From assembly GCA_025782575.1 (NCBI GenBank), contig JALGYY010000001.1:5019-69018 (forward strand): 64,000 nt of DNA, given 5' to 3'. The notes under the pieces were generated by a model that saw only the letters and a list, made by a program, of their open reading frames with translations, did not search any database and had not been told where the DNA came from. Below are positions 1 through 7,297 of this stretch, piece after piece; the stretch's first letter is position 1, and every line of letters begins with the position of its first letter. The translations under genes and the position numbers were made by a program. This DNA is from a bacterium. Lineage in GTDB: Bacteria > Orphanbacterota > Orphanbacteria > Orphanbacterales > Orphanbacteraceae.

Positions 1-1436
1 CCGGCGGTCGCTTCGGTATTGAGGCCGAAGAAAATCGTGGCGAGGATCAACGCGCCCATGGGCAAGAGCATTGATACTGGCGCCTCGGTAATACGATCTT
101 CCCCCTCAGGCGGTTTCCGGAAGTACGCGATCTCCACGACCCGCCAGATATAGGCGACGGCCAGAAGTGAACTGAGAAGAACAAGGGCGGCCACGGGCCA
201 CCACCCCTTCTCGATCGCCGCTTGAATCAGAAACCACTTGCTGATGAAGCCGACAGTGAGCGGTACGCCGATCATGCTGAGACCCGCAACAACGAACGCG
301 AACATCGTGACCGGCATCCGGCGACCGAGACCGGCGAAGTCGTCGATCCTGTCCGATCCGATCCGTAGCACAACACATGCGACCGCGAGAAAGAGTCCCC
401 CCTTCATGAGGGCGTGATTGAAGAGATGCACGATCCCGCCTGTCAGCCCCGTAACAGATACGAAACTCACCCCAAGCACGATGTAACCGATCTGGGCGAC
501 ACTCGAATAGGCGAGCATGCGCTTGACGCTCTTCTGAAAGATGGCGATTGATGACGCAACAACAATTCCGATGAGCGCGAGCGGCATGAGAAGAGTCGCT
601 ACCGGTGTCTCTTCGAACGCAAAATGCTCTCCGAAGATCGTAAACGTAAAACGGATGAGGACGTAGACAGCAACTTTCGTGGCCGTCGCTGCTAGGAACG
701 CCGTGACCACAGAAGGCGCATAAGCATAGGCATTCGGCAACCAGAGATGAAGGGGAAAGAGCGCCATCTTGATACTGACACCGACGGTGAAGAATGCAAA
801 TGCGGCGAGCACGGTACGCGTGGTCGCCACAGGACCGATGCGCGCGGCGATGTCTGCCATGTTGAGAGTTCCCGTCATCATGTAGAGAAGGCCGATCCCG
901 ATCAGAATGAAGGTCGACCCGATGGTGCCCATGATGAGGTATTGATAAGCTGATGTAAGAGCCCGGCGGTGTTTTCCGAGGCTGATCAGGATATACGAAG
1001 AGAGAGCGGATATCTCGAGAAAGACGAAGACGTTGAAGGCATCGCCGGTAATCACGATGCCGAGCAGGCCGGTCAGGCAGAGCAGAAAGGCGCAATGGAA
1101 CAGGTAGTGCTTCTCCTCGTCGATCTCGCGCTTGATGCTGGCCGGGGAGAAGAGCTGCACCACGACTCCCATGCCCGAAACGAGTACGAGTACGAACCCG
1201 CTGAGATAGTCCACGCGGTACTCGATCCCCCAGGGCGCCGCCCAGCCACCGAGCTCATAAGAGATCGGACCGACTCCGAGCACCTGCGTGAGAAGGGAGA
1301 TCGCCGCACCGAACGCAAACAGGGTTGCTGCGAGAGCGATACCATAGGCCGCCCGGCCGTTCTTAAATAGAATGCAGATCGGCGCCGCCATGAGAGGAAT
1401 CACCACCTGGAGTGCCGGAAGGTTCTCTCTTATCAA
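1..1436 (-). CDS. mrpD: Mrp/Mnh-type antiporter subunit D (NuoM/NuoN-like), 3' end outside window
   Basis: Proton-conducting membrane subunit of a multisubunit Na+/H+ antiporter, homologous to the antiporter-like subunits of complex I. The frame is open from 1436 to the left edge (478 codons), so the C-terminus is missing. The translation is almost wholly hydrophobic and has typical proton-channel stretches: an EISALSSYIL segment, FPLHLWLPNAYAYAPS, and a VKRMLAYSSVAQIGY segment with its conserved lysine. The likely start is TTG at 1436, overlapping the mrpC stop as TTGA; an internal ATG at 1391 would lose part of the first helix. It is the last visible gene of a tightly coupled operon. Family assignment is firm; the exact start is less sure. 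Confidence 0.88.
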   Translation of the reverse strand, partial: MIRENLPALQVVIPLMAAPICILFKNGRAAYGIALAATLFAFGAAISLLTQVLGVGPISYELGGWAAPWGIEYRVDYLSGFVLVLVSGMGVVVQLFSPASIKREIDEEKHYLFHCAFLLCLTGLLGIVITGDAFNVFVFLEISALSSYILISLGKHRRALTSAYQYLIMGTIGSTFILIGIGLLYMMTGTLNMADIAARIGPVATTRTVLAAFAFFTVGVSIKMALFPLHLWLPNAYAYAPSVVTAFLAATATKVAVYVLIRFTFTIFGEHFAFEETPVATLLMPLALIGIVVASSIAIFQKSVKRMLAYSSVAQIGYIVLGVSFVSVTGLTGGIVHLFNHALMKGGLFLAVACVVLRIGSDRIDDFAGLGRRMPVTMFAFVVAGLSMIGVPLTVGFISKWFLIQAAIEKGWWPVAALVLLSSLLAVAYIWRVVEIAYFRKPPEGEDRITEAPVSMLLPMGALILATIFFGLNTEATA

Positions 1437-1786
1437 GGCTCTTCCTCCACCAGATGAATGTCGTCCTCTTCAATCGTATGGTATGCCTCGTTGATCCTCA
1501 CCACGAGCGACAGCCCGACCGCCATTGTAGCGACACCGACGACGATCGCTGTCAGAATCAAAACGTGGGGAAGGGGGTTAGAATAGGTATCGAAATGATG
1601 ATTGATGATCGGCGCCGTCCCTCCCTTGACTTTCCCCATCGTTATAAAGAGAAGAAAAACGGATGTCTGAAAGATATTCAACCCGATTAGTTTTTTGATC
1701 AGGTTGTCCCTGGATATCACGATGTAGAAGCCGGTCATCATGAGAAAGATGACGATCCAGTAATTGTAGAGGCCGAAGTAGTCCAT
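1433..1786 (-). CDS. mrpC: Mrp/Mnh-type antiporter subunit C (NuoK-like)
   Basis: A 117-aa protein with three predicted membrane helices, of the NuoK/MrpC/MbhG family. It has the typical segment LIGLNIFQTSVFLLFITMG followed by a periplasmic loop and a third helix starting near VLILTAIVVGVA. It ends in an acidic tail (HLVEEEP). In Mrp complexes this subunit packs beside the D subunit and completes the proton path. The ATG overlaps the mrpB TAA stop by one base, and its own stop overlaps the mrpD TTG, so translational coupling is likely. Length and context fit the family well. Confidence 0.93.
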   Translation of the reverse strand: MDYFGLYNYWIVIFLMMTGFYIVISRDNLIKKLIGLNIFQTSVFLLFITMGKVKGGTAPIINHHFDTYSNPLPHVLILTAIVVGVATMAVGLSLVVRINEAYHTIEEDDIHLVEEEP

Positions 1787-2205
1787 TACCGGTTCTTTCT
1801 GTCCGCGAATCCGAAGAAGATGGTCACCATGACTGCCGCTACGGTCACCCCGACGCCGAGTTCGACGAGGAGGATACCGAGGTGCTGTCCATGGACAGGA
1901 TCGTGCCGTAAAAAGTTGTAGTCGAGATACGCTCCCCCCTTCAGCATGGTAACGATTCCAACGCTTGCGTATAGCAGCAGCCCCGCCGCCATCAGGATCC
2001 GAAGGAGATCGGCACTTGCCACTTTGTGGGCGGTGCGAAGACCGAAGATGAGTGCGTAAAGAATGAAGGCCGCGGCAAAGATCACTCCCGCCTGGAAACC
2101 GCCGCCCGGTCCGAAGTCTCCGTGAAACTGAACATAGAGCGCGAAGAGAAGAATATACGGCAGAAATAATTTCGCTACTACGCGAAGAACACTATGTCGC
2201 TTCAT
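1786..2205 (-). CDS. mrpB: Mrp/Mnh-type antiporter subunit B (MnhB domain)
   Basis: A 139-aa membrane protein of the MnhB/MrpB family. Visible hallmarks are the N-terminal helix LFLPYILLFALYVQFHG, the glycine-rich GPGGGFQAGVIFAAAFIL motif and the C-terminal helix with a GVGVTVAAVMVTIFFGF run. The ATG at 2205 is preferred because it makes an ATGA overlap with the preceding stop and has GGAG about 11 bases upstream. A TTG at 2214 sits too close to that GGAG. It acts in the cytoplasmic membrane as part of the antiporter module. Confidence 0.92.
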   Translation of the reverse strand: MKRHSVLRVVAKLFLPYILLFALYVQFHGDFGPGGGFQAGVIFAAAFILYALIFGLRTAHKVASADLLRILMAAGLLLYASVGIVTMLKGGAYLDYNFLRHDPVHGQHLGILLVELGVGVTVAAVMVTIFFGFADRKNR

Positions 2206-2828
2206 AGAATGCAATTCTCCGCGATGTGGTTTTTCGGATCTTTCTTCTTAGGATTATCCTGAGCCGGTTCTTCCGATTCATTGTTCTTCGACTTACGATC
2301 CTGCTTCAACCTCTTGGAACGAACCAGCAGGAGCATCACCCCGATACCGGCTGTGAAGACGACTGCTGTTTCGCCCAAGGTGTCGTACCCACGAAAACTC
2401 GCCAGTACAGAAGTCACCACATTGGGGATATGAGTCTCTTCATAGGACTGAAGATAACGGGGCGCTACGGTCTGGTGTACGGGCGCTGCCGGATCACCGA
2501 AACGGGGCATATCCAGTGTGCCGTAGATCAACACGGCGCCGGTGGCACAGACGACGAATAGGGGAAGGATGCGCGAATGTTTCGGACGCTTCTCCTCCCG
2601 CGTGGTCAGCGCAAGAGCGGCGAGCATGATTACGGTCGAAATGCCGGCGCCCACCGCAGCTTCCGTGAATGCCACATCGACCGCGTCCAGAGCGGTCATC
2701 CAGCAGGCTGAAAGAAAGCTGTACACGCCGGTGAGCATGGCGGCAGCAAACAGGCTCCGTAGCCGCGTAATCGTTATGGCCGTGGCTGCGAGCATGGCAA
2801 GCAAGAGGATGTCGATAACGAACGTCAC
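2202..2828 (-). CDS. DUF4040/MrpB-N-like fusion subunit (MbhD+MbhE-like; equivalent of the MrpA C-terminus)
   Basis: A 208-aa protein that carries, as one chain, what is the C-terminal tail of MrpA in Bacillus-type operons and two small subunits (MbhD and MbhE) in Pyrococcus-type complexes. The first ~90 residues form three helices with an FTEAAVGAGISTVI motif typical of DUF4040. The middle is a soluble loop with HIPNVVTSVLASFRGYDTLGE, and a further helix (VVFTAGIGVMLLLV) ends in a very charged lysine-rich tail. It starts at GTG 2828, overlapping the mrpG stop. No large MrpA/NuoL-like N-terminal part is encoded here; it would have to lie beyond the left edge, be supplied by MrpD, or be absent. 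Confidence 0.85.
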   Translation of the reverse strand: MTFVIDILLLAMLAATAITITRLRSLFAAAMLTGVYSFLSACWMTALDAVDVAFTEAAVGAGISTVIMLAALALTTREEKRPKHSRILPLFVVCATGAVLIYGTLDMPRFGDPAAPVHQTVAPRYLQSYEETHIPNVVTSVLASFRGYDTLGETAVVFTAGIGVMLLLVRSKRLKQDRKSKNNESEEPAQDNPKKKDPKNHIAENCIL

Positions 2829-3145
2829 GCCGATTTCCCTCTCCTGGTGAGCGGCTTCTCGCCGGTCAGATAGGCCGCCTTGGCGAGGGCATGGGCGGCA
2901 GTCGGACTAGCGATTAACGCAAAGAACAGCAGGAAAGCGACCTTGACGGAAACGAGCGTCAGACCGGACTGGAGCAGGAGACCTCCTAGAATACAACCGG
3001 CGCCGAGTGTGTCAGTGATCCCGCTTGCGTGAATGCGGGAATAGAAATCCGGCATCCGAAGCAGGCCGACCGCACCGATCACGCAGAAAACCGAACCGAC
3101 CACGATGAGAATCCAACTCGCCATATCCAGGATCAATTCCATCAC
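2825..3145 (-). CDS. mrpG: Mrp/Mnh-type antiporter subunit G
   Basis: A 106-aa MnhG/PhaG/MbhC-like subunit with three helices. Typical features are the segment VGSVFCVIGAVGLLRMPDFY, a following SRIHASGITDTLGAGC stretch, and the tail ASPTAAHALAKAAY. The start is either GTG 3145, overlapping the mrpF stop, or the adjacent ATG 3142; the difference is one residue. Small F and G subunits stabilise the antiporter module in the membrane. It lies between mrpF and the DUF4040 fusion gene, with overlaps on both sides. Confidence 0.93.
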   Translation of the reverse strand: MMELILDMASWILIVVGSVFCVIGAVGLLRMPDFYSRIHASGITDTLGAGCILGGLLLQSGLTLVSVKVAFLLFFALIASPTAAHALAKAAYLTGEKPLTRRGKSA

Positions 3146-3432
3146 GAATCGAGGCCCCCTTCATCCTCCCCGCCCACCGCCAGGTTTCCGAACTGCAGAA
3201 ACTTGAGAACGGCGATCGTACCGATAAAGTTCAGCAGGGCATAGACGAGGGCGAGATCGAGAAAATCGGGTCTCCCTCCCATGAAGACATAGACAGAGAT
3301 GAAGAGAACAGTAGCGGTCCCGAATGTATTGACCGCAAGAATTCGATCGAACACGGTCGGCCCGGCAAAGGCGCGGGAAACCGCGAGAAACATCGTCGCA
3401 AGAACGGAAACGATCGCAACAGCGTACATCAC
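3142..3432 (-). CDS. mrpF: Mrp/Mnh-type antiporter subunit F
   Basis: A 96-aa MnhF/PhaF/MbhB-like subunit with three predicted helices. It carries the family motif PTVFDRILAVNTFGT near residues 25-40, then a second helix, a DFLDLALVYALLNFIGTIAVLKF segment and a short acidic tail. Start candidates are GTG 3432 and the adjacent ATG 3429; GTG overlaps the mrpE stop as GTGA. It is cotranscribed with mrpE and mrpG. Confidence 0.93.
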   Translation of the reverse strand: MMYAVAIVSVLATMFLAVSRAFAGPTVFDRILAVNTFGTATVLFISVYVFMGGRPDFLDLALVYALLNFIGTIAVLKFLQFGNLAVGGEDEGGLDS

Positions 3433-3905
3433 GCATTCCCTTCCACTCGAATGACCTGTTCGTTCATCTTACCGGACTGAAGATCGTCTTCGGCCTCCTG
3501 GGTGAGGGCGTGCACCAGTATCTCATTATCATTGACGATCAAGGAGACCGTACCCGGCGTGAGTGTGATCGAGTTAGCGAATATCACGCGGCCCACCTCC
3601 CCTTTCTGGCCGGCAGGCGTGCGTATCAGACGCGGGGCGATCGGCAGGGATGGCGAGAGGATGATTCTGGCAACGGCGAGATTCGACAGAATCACCTGCC
3701 AGGCAAGCCAGGGGAGGTAGATCAGGAGCCTGCCTGTGATCTCGACCGGCACGGCTTCGTTGTCCACGACGTTCATGCGGTGCGTAATCGCAAGCACCAA
3801 CGCGCATGAGGCGACACCGAACGAAATAATAAGCGGGCTGTAGTGCCCTGACCAGAGCAACCAGACAGCCATCAGGGTCACCCCGAGCCCGATGAGATAC
3901 TTCAA
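3429..3905 (-). CDS. mrpE: Mrp/Mnh-type antiporter subunit E
   Basis: First gene of the antiporter operon, 158 aa. It has the two N-terminal helices of the MnhE/PhaE/MbhA family, the conserved YLPWLAWQVILSNLAVARIIL region and the soluble C-terminal part with FANSITLTPGTVSLIVND (TLTPGT is the family signature). The start is TTG at 3905, supported by AGGGAGG eight bases upstream. It probably marks the transcription start of the operon, since the upstream 155 bases hold only inverted repeats. Confidence 0.93.
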   Translation of the reverse strand: MKYLIGLGVTLMAVWLLWSGHYSPLIISFGVASCALVLAITHRMNVVDNEAVPVEITGRLLIYLPWLAWQVILSNLAVARIILSPSLPIAPRLIRTPAGQKGEVGRVIFANSITLTPGTVSLIVNDNEILVHALTQEAEDDLQSGKMNEQVIRVEGNA

Positions 3906-3918
3906 AGGGACAACCTCC

Positions 3919-3937
3919 CTGGATCAGAACGATCCAG
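3919..3937. promoter_or_regulatory. 7-bp inverted repeat upstream of mrpE
   Basis: CTGGATC, a five-base spacer (AGAAC), then GATCCAG. It sits 14 bases upstream of the mrpE TTG start, next to the ribosome-binding site. It could be a small mRNA hairpin controlling mrpE translation or an operator half-site pair. No experimental counterpart is known to me. Confidence 0.3.
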
Positions 3938-3953
3938 CTCCATTCTTACACTG

Positions 3954-3971
3954 TTCTCCCGGCCGGGAGAA
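3954..3971. terminator. 18-base perfect palindrome between the CapK-like gene and mrpE
   Basis: TTCTCCCGG/CCGGGAGAA is a perfect palindrome in the 155-base gap between the end of the CapK-like gene (4061) and mrpE (3905). Placed just after a minus-strand gene, it could act as the stem of a terminator, but no T-run follows on either strand, so termination is only inferred. A dyad operator for the antiporter operon is the alternative. Confidence 0.35.
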
Positions 3972-4060
3972 GCATGTTTGTACGGGGGAAGACCCCATCG
4001 ACACAGATCAGTACTATCCCTATCGGAATATTCCCGTAATTCGTTAATCCGCCCCAGAAT

Positions 4061-5395
4061 TCAATGTTCCTTCATCTCCGGATCGATTGGTGAGATACGC
4101 TTCAATTGGCGCAGCTTGCCTGACCGCTCCCTCTCGATAAAATCGACATACTCGAACCGCGTCGAAAAATGATCGCCGAACTCGTCCGCGAGAAGCCTGT
4201 TCAGCGTCTCTTCCACGCCAGGCTCGAAATCTCTTCCTCGTACAATGCGAAAAGTGATCTCCTGGTCGTTCTGAATGACCTGGAACTGCCTGATCGCCTC
4301 ACCTTCATGCTGTACCTCTTTAAAGATATACGAAAAAAATGCCGCGTTGTATTTGGCGCCGCCAGGGCCGATCACCGTGTCGTAGGCCCGGCCATGCACA
4401 TTTTCGAGTAGCTGCTGGGGGCGGCCGCAGGGACATGTCTTCTTCGTCAGTATCCCGTAGTCGCCCGAATCGTACCGCACGAGAGGTTCGATCCGATTGT
4501 GGAGTTCGGTCAGCAGGAACCGGCCTTCACCCTTTGATACGATCTCCCCCGAATCCGTCAGTATTTCAACGTAGAGATTCTCACTGTTGATGTGCAGCCT
4601 ACCCTGCTCACAGTCGTGGGCGATCGATCCGACTTCGGCACAGCCGTATTCATCAAATACTTTGACCCCGTAGGCGCGTTCCATGTCGCTCCTCATGGAG
4701 TCAGTCAGTATTTCGGCGGTCGGGATTACGGCTCGAAGCTCCGGCAAGGGCCGTCCATCGAGCTTACTGTCGATCAGGTACCGTGCGAAGTCATGGATAA
4801 CCGATGTGTATCCATAGATGTAAGAGGGGCTCTGACGTCTCATACGGGCGAGATACTTCTCGAATGTCCTCTCATTATACCGGAATGCGGAATAGCGCGA
4901 CCGGTTGAGAAGGAAATCGCGCACCTTGTGCTTCCAGGCGTCCCCCCTCTGAAGCGGCACACCCCAGAACCGGGCCTGCCGCGCGCCGGGACGAATGCCC
5001 GCCCACCCATAGCTCCTGTAGGTTGCCGCCTGCTCCCGAGCCATGGCCTCCCGGTCCTTGTAAACCTTGAGCGGTTCGCTCGTCGATCCCGACGTAATTT
5101 TGACTGTCACACCTCCGGCGGGAGCGCCGCTCATGAACCGGGCAGCGTTCTCTTTCAACATGGCCTTGCTGATCACCGGCAGTGACTCAAAAGAAGAAAA
5201 CTGACCATCTCGATAGAAGGGGATCTTCTTGCTGATAAATCGAAAGAGATTACTGATGGCGATATTCTGATACTCGATTATCTCCGCCGGACTCCGAAGA
5301 CCGGGACGCTCGTACTCCTGCAGATAACGGAAAGTCGCCTCTCGCCTGAAAACGGCAGCAGAACGATAAATCAGATTGGCAATTGTTTCGTTCAT
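4061..5395 (-). CDS. CapK/phenylacetate-CoA-ligase-like adenylate-forming enzyme
   Basis: A 444-aa member of the PaaK/CapK branch of the ANL (AMP-forming) superfamily, close to the usual 430-450 aa. The phosphate-binding loop reads ITSGSTSEPLKVYKD, the A5-like motif is FDEYGCAEVGSIAHDC, the A7-like motif is RYDSGDYG, and a short C-terminal lid domain follows. A CPCG cluster near the lid is typical of this branch. Enzymes of this type activate carboxylic acids with ATP; CapK homologues occur in capsule clusters with poorly known substrates. It lies four bases after a glycosyltransferase gene, so a cell-surface role is likelier than phenylacetate catabolism, for which no other gene is present. 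Confidence 0.85.
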   Translation of the reverse strand: MNETIANLIYRSAAVFRREATFRYLQEYERPGLRSPAEIIEYQNIAISNLFRFISKKIPFYRDGQFSSFESLPVISKAMLKENAARFMSGAPAGGVTVKITSGSTSEPLKVYKDREAMAREQAATYRSYGWAGIRPGARQARFWGVPLQRGDAWKHKVRDFLLNRSRYSAFRYNERTFEKYLARMRRQSPSYIYGYTSVIHDFARYLIDSKLDGRPLPELRAVIPTAEILTDSMRSDMERAYGVKVFDEYGCAEVGSIAHDCEQGRLHINSENLYVEILTDSGEIVSKGEGRFLLTELHNRIEPLVRYDSGDYGILTKKTCPCGRPQQLLENVHGRAYDTVIGPGGAKYNAAFFSYIFKEVQHEGEAIRQFQVIQNDQEITFRIVRGRDFEPGVEETLNRLLADEFGDHFSTRFEYVDFIERERSGKLRQLKRISPIDPEMKEH

Positions 5396-5399
5396 TCGT

Positions 5400-6374
5400 T
5401 CAAGACCGCACTGATTCCTCGATGATCCGACGGATCGGTTCGAATGTATCGTTCCATTCCTTTTCGAACTGAGGTTTGAAGGTACGCATCCGTTCGCTGT
5501 AACGCTCAGGATGACTGAGATACTCGCGAATTACACGCCGATAGTCTTCGACGCTGTTCTCCGCATAGAGCCCTCCTTCCGCGAACACACGGCGGGCGAT
5601 CTCCGAACCGATCAGCAGAACGGGAACGCCCACCGAGACCGCTTCGTAAGCGCCGCATACGAGCACCTTCTCGTCAGTTGTAAGGTCGATGAGCAGGTCT
5701 GAATTCTGGATCAGCCCCTCGAACTCACCAGCCGGGATGTAATCCGCGAAGATGACCCTGTCCGATTCATATCGCAGCAGACTTCCCGCCTTACTTTTCC
5801 TGCCGGTTATGACGAGGGTGAACGGTTCGTCGATCCCGGAAGCCGCTTCCAGAAACTCGCCGATCGGTTCGTCCCAGTTGTAGGAACAGATCAAAGTAAA
5901 CAGAGGCCCTGTCATATCGGCGAATCGAGCAGGCAGGGGAGCGCGACCGATATCCGGCAGTCGATCGGGAAGCACGATCGGGGTTCCCCCTAGAACCTTG
6001 GTGGAATCCGCCAGTTTTCCATTGCTGATAAAGGTCCAGTCCGCACGGCGAAGCGCTGATCCGACGATCCCGCGAAGGATTCGGTCAGGATTACCGGCGT
6101 AGTTCGGGATGGCATTATGTGCATCGATCACGAGAACGTAACCCCGCAACGGCTTCAACATCGCGGCGATCCATGCCAGGAAAATCGAGGGGGACTGCAC
6201 GAATACCACGCTGAAACGCCGGCCGAACAGGATCGCCACCGTATCCAGAGCGCTCCTGAGATAACGTAACGGGCGAGGCAGATTATTGTGATCGATCTCT
6301 CGATACTCACAACCAAACGCCTCGGCGAGTTCAACACTACGCCTGTGTCTTTCCCATGTGATCCAGATCTTCAT
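5400..6374 (-). CDS. glycosyltransferase, GT4-like
   Basis: A 324-aa putative glycosyltransferase with two Rossmann halves. The N-terminal half holds VVFVQSPSIFLAWIAAML and LVIDAHNAIPNYAG, the acceptor-side His typical of GT-B enzymes. The C-terminal half carries LFTLICSYNWDEPIGEFL, ADYIPAGEFEGLIQNSDLLI and a YEAVSVGVPVLLIGSE nucleotide-sugar-binding region. The ATG at 6374 (MKIWITWERH) is chosen over the ATG at 6398, because the extra eight residues are not family-like. It forms a two-gene unit with the CapK-like enzyme. Donor and acceptor cannot be told from sequence. Confidence 0.82.
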   Translation of the reverse strand: MKIWITWERHRRSVELAEAFGCEYREIDHNNLPRPLRYLRSALDTVAILFGRRFSVVFVQSPSIFLAWIAAMLKPLRGYVLVIDAHNAIPNYAGNPDRILRGIVGSALRRADWTFISNGKLADSTKVLGGTPIVLPDRLPDIGRAPLPARFADMTGPLFTLICSYNWDEPIGEFLEAASGIDEPFTLVITGRKSKAGSLLRYESDRVIFADYIPAGEFEGLIQNSDLLIDLTTDEKVLVCGAYEAVSVGVPVLLIGSEIARRVFAEGGLYAENSVEDYRRVIREYLSHPERYSERMRTFKPQFEKEWNDTFEPIRRIIEESVRS

Positions 6375-6431
6375 CGCATCTCCGAAAGGCGCCATCATGC
6401 TAACTCAAATATCGACCACGGAAAAGAACGG

Positions 6432-7043
6432 CTACACCTGCCTCCTGTCGAACCATCGAGCTAGAACGATGAGCGGCACTGTCCAGACGATCTCGATGGC
6501 AAGGGCGAGGGCATTCCGCGCGCTGATGACCGAGGAAATCCACATGGATGTCGAATCGTGAGTGGAAGCGACATGGCTTACACCCATAAGGAGCTGTATG
6601 GGAGAAAGAAACGGCTCGGAACTGATCGGCCAGAAAAGGGGAATCCCGTATGGAAGCCGCCCGTCGGGACCGACAAGGTCCATGGCGAGATGGGAAATCC
6701 AGCCGAATGCGGCGAGCGCGAACATGTGACGACGCGCGATTCCGGTTATGGGAAGTGAGCCGGCGATCAGACCCGCACACAGCGCAAAAGCGATGCTGTG
6801 TGTGATCCCCTGATGGTAGAGGGCAGGCTTCCCCATGAGAATGCCGGGAAGAAAATCAAGATCCGGTGCGACGGAGAAGAAACCGGCCACCATGTAGGGC
6901 GCCCATCGGCTGAAGAAGCCGATGGGACCGCTGTCTGATGAAATGCCTGCTGAAATGCCCGTCACGCCCACCCTGTTCCAGGCAGGCCGCAGGAGCGACG
7001 CCACAGCGATTCCGGCAAGTGCATGTCCGATCGGTGTGGCCAG
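6432..7043 (-). CDS. DUF457/YdjM-type membrane-bound metal-dependent hydrolase, probable CTG start
   Basis: A 203-aa integral membrane protein of the DUF457/YbcI-YdjM family. It begins ATPIGHALAGIAVASLL after the initiator and carries APDLDFLPG, YHQGITHSIAFAL (the HxGxTHS motif) and WISHLAMDLVGPDGRLP, whose His and Asp residues are proposed metal ligands. No ATG, GTG or TTG fits. CTG at 7041-7043 is preceded by a perfect AGGAGG with six bases spacing and gives the family-like N-terminus. A longer frame to GTG 7316 exists, but its extra 91 residues are low-quality and run into the divergent gene. The family's molecular activity is unproven. Confidence 0.8.
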   Translation of the reverse strand: MATPIGHALAGIAVASLLRPAWNRVGVTGISAGISSDSGPIGFFSRWAPYMVAGFFSVAPDLDFLPGILMGKPALYHQGITHSIAFALCAGLIAGSLPITGIARRHMFALAAFGWISHLAMDLVGPDGRLPYGIPLFWPISSEPFLSPIQLLMGVSHVASTHDSTSMWISSVISARNALALAIEIVWTVPLIVLARWFDRRQV

Positions 7044-7049
7044 ATCATC

Positions 7050-7055
7050 CCTCCT
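7050..7055 (-). promoter_or_regulatory. ribosome-binding site AGGAGG that fixes a CTG start
   Basis: AGGAGG on the minus strand, six bases before CTG 7043. It is the strongest Shine-Dalgarno match near this gene and the main reason for choosing the non-canonical start. Confidence 0.65.
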
Positions 7056-7297
7056 GAGACTGAGATCTGTTTCCTCGGAGCGTCCCCGGCTCACAATATA
7101 CGGGAGTACCGGCTGATGCAAATGGAGCCTGAGAAAGCAGGGATCCGGGGAGGTCACCCGGTCGGAAGCCCGGTTTCTTCCGCTCCGCTCTTGTCCGGCC
7201 CGGTCTGTCATGCGATCGTGTAGGTTAATTACTCTCCGCGGGATTACTCGAGCCCGGGTGAATCGCCGCCAATCCTCGTTCAGGAAGGAGCCTATAC

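Noticed and set aside
106-1095. Long Arg/His/Cys-rich minus-strand reading of 329 aa
   Set aside because: It is a shadow of mrpD in another frame; the real frame gives a hydrophobic NuoM-like protein.
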